8,850 nucleotides of DNA from CAZDHT01 sp964505325 (GCA_964505325.1 CAZDHT010000232.1:1-8850), one strand, 5' to 3'; shown: positions 1-6,050, numbered from the stretch's first letter. Numbers and translations: made by a program. The notes: generated by a model from the sequence alone, not told the origin.

Positions 1-1
1 C

Positions 2-2449
2 AAGCCGAGGCACGAGCAGGCGACGGCCTACGAGCGCATCGGCGAAATCGGCACGCCCGAGGGCACGCGCTTCCTCGCCGGCGGCTACGAAACGTTCGAC
101 AACTACACCCGGTGGACGTGCATCTGGCCGCTCATTCGGAACGAGAGCAGACCGGTCCGCCGCGCGCTTATTGAACTGTTGCGCGGCAGCCGCCGTCGCA
201 CGCAACGGACCAACGCCGCCATCGCCCTCGGCGGGCCCGGCACCGCTCACGCCGCCCCGCCCGATCCCGACGCGGTCGACGCGCTCATTGCCGCCTGCGA
301 AGACCCGGCGGAATCCGTCCGTGTCGCCGCGGCCGACTCGCTGGGCCTGATCGGCGACCTGCCGGCCGCGCCGGCGTTGATCAAAGCCCTCCAGCGCGGC
401 CAAAGCGTCCGGGTCGCTCACCACGCGCTCCGCGCCCTGCGGAGCCGCGAGCTTGCATCGCTGCCCCAAGTCCGGACGGCCCTGGAGCAGGCGCGGAGGA
501 CCCGCCGCGACTGTGGCGCCCCAGGCGGCCCGTCGCTGGCCGATCAGCCCGCCAACTCGTTTGTCCTGCGCTGCTTCGACCGCGACTACGACGACCTCTC
601 CCTGCCCAACCTGAGCTACGAGTCGGCCCTGTGCGCCGACGGCACCGGCCGCATCATACAGTGGGGCTCGCACGGACGACGATACGACAGCCCCCAGACC
701 GGCCTGACGTGGCTGTTCGACGTGAAGGCCGGCAACTGGCGCCGGCCGGCCCCAAAGCAGGAGCCGCCGGGCATCTGCATGACCCGCGGCATCGTCTGCG
801 ACACGACCCGCGGCCTGGTGATGGCGACGCGGGTCCCCACGGGCATGGGCGGGCACGGCTACGTGATGTACCTCCGCAAGTTTGCCGCCTTCTCCGTGCC
901 GTGGGTGTTCGACATTGCCGCCGGCGAGTGGTACCCGATGCGCCCGGCGCCGCACCCCGGATCCGCCGGGTACGTGGGGGCTTGCTTCGATTGGCGCAAC
1001 GACGCCGTGCTCGTGCTCAAGAACGGCGTGCAGGTTTACGATACCCACGCCAACACGTGGACGTCGCTTGCGCCGGAGCCAAGGCCCGACGTCGTCCGGG
1101 GTTGTCCGCCCAGCGCGTATGACCCCGTCTCCGGGCGGCTGGTGGTGGTCACCGGCGCGGACGAGCGGGGCCGCGCGATGACCTGGGCCTATGACCTCGC
1201 CGCAAACACGTGGACAGACTTGAATTCATCGAACCCGCCGCCGGCGCTGGGCGACGCGCCGATGATCTACGACAGCGCGAACGACGCGATGCTCGCCTTC
1301 AAGCGCGGCGGCGGCCGGACGAGCGTGTACGCCTACCATCCGCGCGAGAACCGCTGGGAGTCGCTGCCGGCGGCCAATCCCTCGCCGGACTATGCGCTGT
1401 TTGACGCGGCGTACGACCCGGTCAACAACGTGACCGTGCTCTGCGGCGGCGAAGATGCAAGTTGCTCAGGCGAACCGGGTGTGCGAGAGACGTGGACGTA
1501 CCGCTACAGGCCCGCCGCAAAGAAGACCGTCGGGGCCTCGAACGCGCCACGGGCGCTCCGTCTGGACATCTCCAGCGATGGCGCGGTTCGGCTTTCGTGG
1601 AGCCGACCGGTCGCCGAGGCCCACGGTTACCACGTGTACCGCGGGACGGGCGACCATCCGTGGGTGGCGGACTTCCGGCGGATAACCGAAAAGCCACTCC
1701 AGACCACAGAGTTCACTGACCCGGAGAAGCTCGGCTCTGCCGTGCACTATTATCGCGTCGTACCTGTCGGGCCGGACGGAGAAGAAGGCTTCGCCTCGAA
1801 TATCGTCCGCACGCAGCCCCTGCCGGTCCGCGAGGTCTTCGCCGCCAGGGGCTCGGACGGAAGTGTTGGTCTCTCATGGACTTGCAGCGCCGGCCCCGCC
1901 GTGGCAGGATACAACGTCTATCGCGCGCCCGCCGAGCCGCTCGACCTGTGGTCGGAACACTTCGACCCGATGACGAACGCGGGTGAGTTCGTAAAACTGA
2001 ACGACAAAGTTGTCGAGGAGACCTCCTTTGCCGACCGGCCGGGAGATGACGTGACTCCGTGCGCCGAGACGAGCTGGGCGCCGTTCCAGGCTTACGTGGT
2101 CCGAGCGGTGAACGTCCTCGGTGTCGAGAGCGGCCCGTCGCCGGCAACGCTAAGCATCCCGGCGCCGCCCGGTCCGCTCGTGGTCGTGCCGTTGGAAGAC
2201 GGCGGCAGGCTGGTCGTCTCCGGCGCGAGCGGCTCGGCGCCACTGGCCGGCTGCCATCTCTACCGGCTGGACTGTTACCGCGGGGACCTCATCTTCCGCG
2301 GGCACGGCGCTCCGCACGCCGGGACGGTCTTTGTCGATGACCAGACCTGGCCGGTGGGCGACCGGCAGGCATACTACGTGGTTCCCGTGGACGAGTTGGG
2401 CCAGCTCGGCGTCCCCTCTTCCCCCGGATGGGCACGCGAAATGCCGTAG
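2..2449 (+). CDS. HEAT-repeat / Kelch-type propeller / fibronectin III mosaic protein, 5' truncated
   Basis: The frame is open from the first bases of the window to TAG at 2447-2449 (815 codons), so the true start lies to the left. The in-frame TTG at 179 is internal: the codons before it already encode alpha-helical HEAT-like sequence (IGEIGTPEGTRFLAGG). Residues ~5-150 (counted from base 2) look like HEAT/PBS-type helical pairs, e.g. DALIAACEDPAESVRVAAAD. Residues ~200-505 contain five or six Kelch-like blades, each with a YDP/FDW strand and a closing W-x-x-L/P element (NTWTSLAPEP, NTWTDL, NRWESLPA). The canonical double glycine shows only weakly, as CGG. From ~514 there are two fibronectin III-like modules with LSW and YHVYRG/YNVYRA signatures, then a degenerate third to the C-terminus. 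Such mosaics usually bind proteins or glycans outside the cytoplasm, but no signal peptide can be checked here. No catalytic motif was seen. The next gene follows after 11 nt, which suggests cotranscription. Domain calls are by eye. Confidence 0.8.
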   Translation, partial: KPRHEQATAYERIGEIGTPEGTRFLAGGYETFDNYTRWTCIWPLIRNESRPVRRALIELLRGSRRRTQRTNAAIALGGPGTAHAAPPDPDAVDALIAACEDPAESVRVAAADSLGLIGDLPAAPALIKALQRGQSVRVAHHALRALRSRELASLPQVRTALEQARRTRRDCGAPGGPSLADQPANSFVLRCFDRDYDDLSLPNLSYESALCADGTGRIIQWGSHGRRYDSPQTGLTWLFDVKAGNWRRPAPKQEPPGICMTRGIVCDTTRGLVMATRVPTGMGGHGYVMYLRKFAAFSVPWVFDIAAGEWYPMRPAPHPGSAGYVGACFDWRNDAVLVLKNGVQVYDTHANTWTSLAPEPRPDVVRGCPPSAYDPVSGRLVVVTGADERGRAMTWAYDLAANTWTDLNSSNPPPALGDAPMIYDSANDAMLAFKRGGGRTSVYAYHPRENRWESLPAANPSPDYALFDAAYDPVNNVTVLCGGEDASCSGEPGVRETWTYRYRPAAKKTVGASNAPRALRLDISSDGAVRLSWSRPVAEAHGYHVYRGTGDHPWVADFRRITEKPLQTTEFTDPEKLGSAVHYYRVVPVGPDGEEGFASNIVRTQPLPVREVFAARGSDGSVGLSWTCSAGPAVAGYNVYRAPAEPLDLWSEHFDPMTNAGEFVKLNDKVVEETSFADRPGDDVTPCAETSWAPFQAYVVRAVNVLGVESGPSPATLSIPAPPGPLVVVPLEDGGRLVVSGASGSAPLAGCHLYRLDCYRGDLIFRGHGAPHAGTVFVDDQTWPVGDRQAYYVVPVDELGQLGVPSSPGWAREMP

Positions 2450-2451
2450 TC

Positions 2452-2458
2452 GAGGAAG
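2452..2458 (+). promoter_or_regulatory. Shine-Dalgarno sequence deciding the epimerase start
   Basis: GAGGAAG lies just upstream of the ATG at 2461, with GAGG five bases from it. It favours 2461 over the in-frame ATG at 2428, which overlaps the end of the upstream gene and has no comparable purine-rich site. Confidence 0.7.
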
Positions 2459-2460
2459 CC

Positions 2461-3156
2461 ATGATCGAGGAGCTGAGAGAGCAGGTCTCCCGCGCCAATC
2501 GGGAACTGGCGCGGCACGGGCTGGTCGTTCACACGTTCGGCAACGTGAGCGGGATCGACCGCGAACGGGGCCTGGTCGCCATCAAGCCGAGCGGCGTGCC
2601 CTACTCCGAACTCACCCCCGGCCAAATTACCGTGGTCGATCTGGACGGCAACGTGGTCGAGGGAGAACTCAATCCATCTTCCGACACGCCGACCCATCTC
2701 GTCCTCTACAGAGCATTTGCCGAGATCGGCGGAATTACTCACACGCACAGCACTTACGCCACAGCGTTTGCACAGGCGCGTCGCGGGGTCCCGTGCCTTG
2801 GCACTACCCACGCCGATCACTTCCGCGGCGAGGTCCCGGTGACCCGGGCGCTGGAGAGAGAAGAGGTCGAGACCGATTACGAGGTGAACGTGGGCAGGGT
2901 CATCGTGGAGCGTCTTGCGGAACTGAAGCCCGCGGACATGCCGGCGGTGCTCGTCAGCAGCCACGGCCCCTTCACGTGGGGCAAGGACGCGATGGACTCG
3001 ATGCAGAACAGCGTCATCCTCGAGGAGGTCGCCAAGAGCGCCCTCGCCACTTTGCAGTTGGACGACGCCGCATCCCCTCTGCCCCAGTACCTGCTCGACA
3101 AACACTACCTGCGGAAGCACGGCGCGGGCGCGTATTACGGACAACGGGATCAGTGA
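2461..3156 (+). CDS. araD: L-ribulose-5-phosphate 4-epimerase (AraD-type class II aldolase family)
   Basis: The protein is 231 aa, the same length as E. coli AraD, and colinear with it as far as I recall that sequence. The AraD/FucA family binds Zn2+; AraD epimerises L-ribulose 5-phosphate to D-xylulose 5-phosphate by a retro-aldol/aldol route in the cytoplasm. Visible family signatures are GNVSGIDRERG (27-37), IKPSGV (41-46), SSDTPTH with Asp75, THTH with the zinc ligands His94 and His96, GTTHADHF with Asp119, SSHGPFTWG with the third zinc ligand His168, and the C-terminal LLDKHYLRKHG-AYYG with Tyr226. These correspond to E. coli Asp76, His95, His97, Asp120, His171 and Tyr229, so the active site looks intact. 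It sits 11 nt after the mosaic gene and 25 nt before the beta-helix gene. No isomerase (AraA) or kinase (AraB) is in the window, so the physiological substrate could be another pentulose phosphate, as for UlaF/SgbE paralogues. Confidence 0.93.
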   Translation: MIEELREQVSRANRELARHGLVVHTFGNVSGIDRERGLVAIKPSGVPYSELTPGQITVVDLDGNVVEGELNPSSDTPTHLVLYRAFAEIGGITHTHSTYATAFAQARRGVPCLGTTHADHFRGEVPVTRALEREEVETDYEVNVGRVIVERLAELKPADMPAVLVSSHGPFTWGKDAMDSMQNSVILEEVAKSALATLQLDDAASPLPQYLLDKHYLRKHGAGAYYGQRDQ

Positions 3157-3181
3157 GCAGTGGTCAATTAAGGAGACTTGC

Positions 3182-4456
3182 ATGCGATCGACGCTATTTG
3201 CCTTGGCGGCTTGTGTTGTTGCCTGCTCTTGTGCGGGTGCGGAGGAGAAGGCCGTGACGGCGGCGAAGCCGATCATCCATCCGCCGAGTGAGGCGTGGTG
3301 GCCGAAGGCCCCGCCCCTGCCCAAGCCGAAGGGCCCGGTCATCCGCATTACCAACGTGAAGGAACTCCTCCAGGCGGCCAAGGACGTCCAGCCCGGCGGG
3401 ACGATCCTCCTCGCCGACGGCCTCTACAAGATGCCGACCTGGCTCACCATCAAGACCGACGACGTGACGATGCGGGGCGAATCGGGAAAACGCGAACGCG
3501 TGGTCCTCGACGGCGCCAACGTCCGCCGCGGCGAGCTGGTCATCGTCACCCGCTGCAAAGGGGTCACCCTCGCCGACCTGACCATCCAGAACGTCCGCTG
3601 GAACGGCTTCAAGATCGACAGCAACCGCAATGTACACAACGTGACCATATATAATTGCATAATACATAATATATGGCAGCGCGGCGTGAAGGGCGTCGGC
3701 GTCCCCAAGAAGGACGGCGTCCAGCAGTACATCCGCGACTGCCGCATCCGGTACTGCCTGTTCTACAACGACCGGCCGAAGCGTGACTCCGACGATCCGG
3801 AGAAACCGTTCCGCGGATTCCGCATCAACTACATCGCCGGCATCGACATCATGAACGCGAAGGACTGGGTGATCAGCGACAACGTGTTCGTGGGCATCCG
3901 CGGCAAGGAATGGGGCCGCGGCGCCATCTTCGTGTGGATCGACTCGCACGGCGTGATCATCGAGCGGAACGTCATCGTCGACTGCGACGGCGGCATCGCC
4001 CTCGGCAATTCGAGCAGCCGCGACCGGGTCCCCGCTCACTGCACCGGCTGCATCGTGCGGAACAACTTCATCACCCGTGGGCCGCAGGCCGGCATCAAGG
4101 CGACCCACACCAAGAACTGCAAGATCCTGAACAACACGGTCCACGAACCGAAGAGCCGGCTGCGGCGGCTGCTCCGGCTCGTTCACAAGAACGACGGCCT
4201 GCTCGTCGCCAACAACCTGCTCAGCGGACCGGGCGGGATTGCGAAGTACGGTCTCCAGGGGAAGACAACGGTCAAGAACAACCCGGTCCTGGACGCTACC
4301 GACTTCTTCGTCGACCCGAAGAAGGGGAACCTGCACCTGAAGAAGGCGCTGCCCCAGGCGATTGACCAAGCCCTCCCCTGCCCCGAGGTCACGGACGACA
4401 TCGACGGCAAGCCGCGCGGAGCGAAACCCGACATCGGCGCCCACGAGTTCAAGTAG
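3182..4456 (+). CDS. Exported right-handed parallel beta-helix protein (pectate-lyase-like fold)
   Basis: 424 aa, with AAGGAG at 3170-3175 six bases before the ATG. The N-terminus (MRST, then hydrophobic residues to ~16) is an export signal. LAAC at 8-11 and VVAC at 12-15 resemble lipoboxes, while AGA|E at 18-21 would suit signal peptidase I, so lipoprotein versus soluble is undecided. A proline-rich linker (~31-52) is followed by NVKELLQAAKDVQPGGTIL (58-76), the usual N-terminal cap of pectate-lyase-like helices. Beta-helix coils with Asn ladders run from ~90 to 350: GVTLADLTIQNV, WVISDNVFVGI, GVIIERNVIVDCDGG, GCIVRNNFITRG, NCKILNNTV, LLVANNLLSG. The tail DIDGKPRGAKPDIGAHEF is typical of secreted beta-helix proteins of Planctomycetes and Bacteroidetes. 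I could not assign a lyase family or catalytic residues; lyase, hydrolase or epimerase activity is possible. Context suggests polymer breakdown. Oddity: codons 156-164 use AT-rich synonyms, including every ATA codon of the gene. Confidence 0.85.
   Translation: MRSTLFALAACVVACSCAGAEEKAVTAAKPIIHPPSEAWWPKAPPLPKPKGPVIRITNVKELLQAAKDVQPGGTILLADGLYKMPTWLTIKTDDVTMRGESGKRERVVLDGANVRRGELVIVTRCKGVTLADLTIQNVRWNGFKIDSNRNVHNVTIYNCIIHNIWQRGVKGVGVPKKDGVQQYIRDCRIRYCLFYNDRPKRDSDDPEKPFRGFRINYIAGIDIMNAKDWVISDNVFVGIRGKEWGRGAIFVWIDSHGVIIERNVIVDCDGGIALGNSSSRDRVPAHCTGCIVRNNFITRGPQAGIKATHTKNCKILNNTVHEPKSRLRRLLRLVHKNDGLLVANNLLSGPGGIAKYGLQGKTTVKNNPVLDATDFFVDPKKGNLHLKKALPQAIDQALPCPEVTDDIDGKPRGAKPDIGAHEFK
3647..3673 (+). 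other. AT-rich synonymous-codon patch inside the beta-helix gene
   Basis: Only 3 of 27 bases are G or C, in a strongly GC-rich gene. In frame it reads ATA TAT AAT TGC ATA ATA CAT AAT ATA (IYNCIIHNI, residues 156-164). The gene's other Ile codons are ATC or ATT. The patch holds a tandem heptamer (CATAATA at 3658-3664 and 3665-3671) and a perfect TATAAT at 3650-3655, but no -35 element at the proper distance. The encoded residues still fit a beta-helix coil, so the protein is not visibly disrupted. Confidence 0.75.
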
Positions 4457-4465
4457 TCGCCGCGG

Positions 4466-4774
4466 CTACCCCCAACCGTCCTCGTCGGGAAACACGTTGG
4501 CGTATTTGACGCTGCTGCGCGGTTCGGCCATCATCTCCTCGACCGTGTCGCGCCAGGTCTGGTAGTGGGCCGTCTCCTTGTGCTTCGCGGGGTCATCGGG
4601 GGTCCGGTAGACCTCGACCAGCACGAAGTGCGCCGGGTCCGCGTTGTCCTGCACCACGTCGAACCGCGCGATGCCCGGCTCCTGGACGCTGTTCCGCGCG
4701 TTCTCCAGCGTCGCCTCAACGAACGCATCCACGCAGTCCGGCTTCACGTGCACATCGACGTGTACAATGAACAT
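4466..4774 (-). CDS. Antibiotic biosynthesis monooxygenase (ABM) domain protein, LsrG-like
   Basis: 102 aa, one ferredoxin-like alpha/beta ABM domain filling the whole chain. Shared features with E. coli LsrG are the opening beta strand (MFIVHVDVHVKPD), the central SVQEPGIARFDVVQD (29-43), FVLVEVYRTPDD (50-61) and HKETAHY (65-71), close to the HKTTPHY of LsrG. LsrG isomerises phospho-AI-2 (P-DPD) during autoinducer-2 breakdown. Relatives are monooxygenases or small isomerases of uncertain substrate, and no Lsr transporter or LsrK/LsrF gene is in the window, so an AI-2 role is not supported. Presence in a sugar locus suggests a small keto-sugar or enolised intermediate as substrate. It is the only minus-strand gene: it converges on the beta-helix gene with 9 nt between stops and diverges from the dehydrogenase. 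Its Shine-Dalgarno is the first unit of a hexamer array. Confidence 0.85.
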   Translation of the reverse strand: MFIVHVDVHVKPDCVDAFVEATLENARNSVQEPGIARFDVVQDNADPAHFVLVEVYRTPDDPAKHKETAHYQTWRDTVEEMMAEPRSSVKYANVFPDEDGWG

Positions 4775-4782
4775 CTTCCTTC

Positions 4783-4818
4783 ACTCCTACTCGTACTCTT
4801 ACTCGTACTCGTACTCCT
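4783..4818. repeat. Six-unit hexamer tandem array ACTCNT (AGNAGT on the minus strand)
   Basis: The + strand reads ACTCCT, ACTCGT, ACTCTT, ACTCGT, ACTCGT, ACTCCT: 36 bp in exact 6-bp phase, varying only at the fifth base. On the minus strand the first and last units are AGGAGT. It lies wholly in the leader of the minus-strand ABM gene. Being too short and without spacers, it is not a CRISPR array. Confidence 0.9.
4784..4788 (-). promoter_or_regulatory. Shine-Dalgarno of the LsrG-like gene, part of the hexamer array
   Basis: CTCCT on the + strand is AGGAG on the minus strand, nine bases before the ATG at 4774. A second purine run (AAGGAAG) directly abuts the start codon but is too close to act as the main site. 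The functional Shine-Dalgarno is therefore probably the gene-proximal repeat unit. Confidence 0.6.
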
Positions 4819-4832
4819 CTTCTCCACGAGTA
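4806..4832. other. Inverted repeat, 7-bp stem and 13-nt loop, in the ABM leader
   Basis: TACTCGT (4806-4812) and its reverse complement ACGAGTA (4826-4832) flank a pyrimidine-rich 13-nt loop. The left arm consists of array units; the right arm overlaps the putative leftward -10. It could form a hairpin at the 5' end of the leader RNA or act as a protein site. There is no U-tract, so it is not a terminator. Confidence 0.4.
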
Positions 4833-4834
4833 TA
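4829..4834 (-). promoter_or_regulatory. Possible -10 box of the LsrG-like gene
   Basis: TATACT on the minus strand (AGTATA on +) matches TATAAT at 5 of 6 positions and lies about 55 bases upstream of the ATG. I found no convincing -35 at 16-18 nt, because that stretch is a G-rich tract. If used, the hexamer array would be transcribed as 5' leader. Weak call. Confidence 0.3.
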
Positions 4835-4851
4835 CCCAGCCACCCCACCCC
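4835..4851 (-). other. G-run tract with G-quadruplex potential
   Basis: The minus strand reads GGGGTGGGGTGGCTGGG: three runs of at least three G plus one GG. It directly precedes the TATACT box, in the place where a -35 would be expected. A two-tetrad or bulged quadruplex is possible, but in a GC-rich genome this may be chance. Confidence 0.3.
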
Positions 4852-4874
4852 GCGCACGGAAAAAGACCCGAAGG

Positions 4875-4903
4875 TTGATGCTGTGTCCGCCAGTCGGTAC
4901 AAT
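4875..4903 (+). promoter_or_regulatory. Sigma70-type promoter of the dehydrogenase-enolase-isomerase operon
   Basis: TTGATG (4875-4880) and TACAAT (4898-4903) are separated by exactly 17 nt. They match the consensus at 4/6 and 5/6 positions. A transcript would start near 4910 and leave a leader of about 40 nt before the ATG at 4951. It lies in the divergent gap, just upstream of the first gene of the right-hand operon. Confidence 0.6.
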
Positions 4904-4914
4904 GCGCCGACCTG
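4891..4914. promoter_or_regulatory. Candidate operator: interrupted inverted repeat over the -10 box
   Basis: CAGTCGG (4891-4897) and CCGACCTG (4907-4914) are reverse complements except for one extra base in the right arm; the GTCGG/CCGAC core is perfect. The 9-nt spacer holds the whole TACAAT box, so a protein bound here would be expected to block RNA polymerase. No regulator gene is in the window. The short arms keep confidence modest. Confidence 0.35.
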
Positions 4915-4950
4915 ACGGAGAACACGAGACCACTCAACGCGAGGGAAACG

Positions 4951-6000
4951 ATGTCTGCACAGATGCGACGGGTGTTGACCCAGGATGGCGCAGGACAGTT
5001 CGCGGTGGCGCCGGAGCCGATGCCCGAGCTGCGCCCCGGCACCGTGCTGGTCGAGGTGAAGAGCTGCCTGATCAGCCCTGGGACCGAACTGGGCGGGATC
5101 CCCGACAGGCGGAGGAATCCCGACCCTTCCCGAGGGGCAAGGCCGTTCGGCTACGGCAACGCGGGCGTCGTGCTCGCGGTCGGCGAATGGGTCGAAGGGA
5201 TCGAACCGGGGATGCGGCTGGCCTGCATGGGAGGCGGCTATGCGCAGCACGCCTCGCATGCAGTGGTCCCCCTCAACCTGACGTGCCCGATGCCGGAAGG
5301 ACAGCCATTTGACGAGGCCAGCTTCGCGCACCTTGCAGCAACGGCGCTTCAGGCGATCCGGCGGACGCAGATCGAGTTCGGCCAGAACGTAGCTGTGTTC
5401 GGCCTCGGCATCGTTGGACAGGTGGCGGCACAACTTGCCCGCCTGTCGGGTGCGCACGTGATGGCCGTCGACCGGCTTCGGATGCGGGTCGAGGTCGCGG
5501 CGAAGTGCGGCGCCGACCTGGCGGTCAACGCGGCGGAAGAGGATCCGGTCGAGAGAGCGGCGTCGTTCAGCCGCGGCCACGGGATGGATGCCGCCATCAT
5601 TGCGTTCGGCGGCGACGCGACAGAAGCCGTGGACCAGATTGTCGGCATGCTCAAGACCGCGCCGGACGGACACAAGATGGGCTGCATCACCATCGTCGGT
5701 GGAGCCAGGTTCGAGGCCAGCTTTCCGACCCGGTTCGGCAACGTCGACATCCGCCCGTCGTCACGACCCGGGCCGGGCTACCACGACGAAGAATGGGAGC
5801 ACGGCCGCGACTACCCGCCGGTGTTCGTGCCATGGACGACGAACCGGAACCTCGAGGAATGCTTGCGTGCGGCGGCGGAGGGACGGCTCGACGTGGCGTC
5901 GCTCATCACGCACCGGTTCCCTCTTGACGACGGCCCGGCGGCGTGTGATCTGCTGGTCGAACACCCGGAGGAAGCCATCGCTGTGGTGCTGAATCCGTGA
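4951..6000 (+). CDS. Medium-chain dehydrogenase/reductase (ADH-like), without recognisable zinc motifs
   Basis: 349 aa, normal MDR length, starting at ATG 4951 after GAGGGA (4941-4946). The N-terminal GroES-like domain (~1-125) contains SCLISPGTELGG (38-49), the S-x-GTE variant of the family, in place of the C-G-x-C-x-x-D catalytic-zinc signature. FGYGNAGVVLAVG (66-78) stands where zinc enzymes have GHE-x-x-G-x-V. No structural-zinc Cys cluster is visible. The Rossmann domain has VFGLGIVGQVAAQLARLSGA (149-168), with the glycine motif at Gly151, Gly153 and Gly156, and Asp174 at the end of the next strand, which favours NAD(H). The likely role is oxidation or reduction of a sugar or polyol in the cytoplasm, plausibly the first step of the right-hand operon. 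The substrate cannot be read from sequence. A zinc-free reductase or a dehydrogenase like those of cyclitol or 3-keto-sugar loci are alternatives. Confidence 0.85.
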   Translation: MSAQMRRVLTQDGAGQFAVAPEPMPELRPGTVLVEVKSCLISPGTELGGIPDRRRNPDPSRGARPFGYGNAGVVLAVGEWVEGIEPGMRLACMGGGYAQHASHAVVPLNLTCPMPEGQPFDEASFAHLAATALQAIRRTQIEFGQNVAVFGLGIVGQVAAQLARLSGAHVMAVDRLRMRVEVAAKCGADLAVNAAEEDPVERAASFSRGHGMDAAIIAFGGDATEAVDQIVGMLKTAPDGHKMGCITIVGGARFEASFPTRFGNVDIRPSSRPGPGYHDEEWEHGRDYPPVFVPWTTNRNLEECLRAAAEGRLDVASLITHRFPLDDGPAACDLLVEHPEEAIAVVLNP

Positions 6001-6009
6001 CCTGACCAC

Positions 6010-6044
6010 CAAGGCACAAAGACACAAAGGCACACAAAGAGGAG
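6010..6044 (+). repeat. Short 8-bp tandem repeat (AAAGRCAC) running into a Shine-Dalgarno
   Basis: In the 50-nt gap between the dehydrogenase and the enolase-superfamily gene: CAAGGCAC (6010-6017), AAAGACAC (6018-6025), AAAGGCAC (6026-6033), then ACAAAGAGGAG. Spacing is 8 bp with purine substitutions. The final part supplies the GGAG ribosome site of the next gene. I recall similar CACAAAG/CACGAAG-type runs in intergenic regions of environmental bacterial genomes, but cannot verify that here. Confidence 0.7.
6041..6044 (+). promoter_or_regulatory. Shine-Dalgarno supporting the TTG start at 6051
   Basis: GGAG lies six bases before TTG 6051. No in-frame ATG or GTG lies between the preceding in-frame TGA (6003-6005) and this TTG. 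The next in-frame ATG is at codon 58 and would remove part of the capping domain, so TTG is the best start. Confidence 0.7.
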
Positions 6045-6050
6045 CAACCC

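Noticed and set aside
179..181. TTG as the start of the first protein
   Set aside because: The same frame is open to the window edge and already encodes HEAT-like helices upstream of this codon, so the gene is truncated on the left.
2428..2460. Longer epimerase starting at the ATG at 2428
   Set aside because: It adds 11 residues not found in AraD, overlaps the upstream gene, and lacks a ribosome site; the ATG at 2461 has GAGGAAG and gives the family length.
2374..3381. 335-codon minus-strand frame spanning the epimerase and the start of the beta-helix gene
   Set aside because: It crosses two well-supported + genes and shows no recognisable domain; composition is that of a shadow frame.
3627..3655. 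Complete promoter inside the beta-helix gene
   Set aside because: TATAAT is present, but the -35 position reads GCAATG, so only the -10 can be claimed; the AT-rich patch is reported instead.
3194..4444. 416-codon open frame on the minus strand opposite the beta-helix gene
   Set aside because: Its translation is low-complexity Val/Asp/Ala/Arg-rich sequence typical of antisense frames in GC-rich DNA, whereas the + frame has a signal peptide, beta-helix coils and a Shine-Dalgarno.
4457..4465. Bidirectional terminator between the convergent genes
   Set aside because: Only nine bases separate the stop codons, and no GC-rich hairpin with a T-tract was visible.
4783..4818. CRISPR-like array
   Set aside because: Six-base units with no spacers cannot be a CRISPR array.
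4644..5312. Plus-strand frame with alternating Tyr-Ser residues across the hexamer array
   Set aside because: The pattern comes only from reading the ACTCNT array; the frame overlaps the ABM gene and the dehydrogenase and shows no domain.
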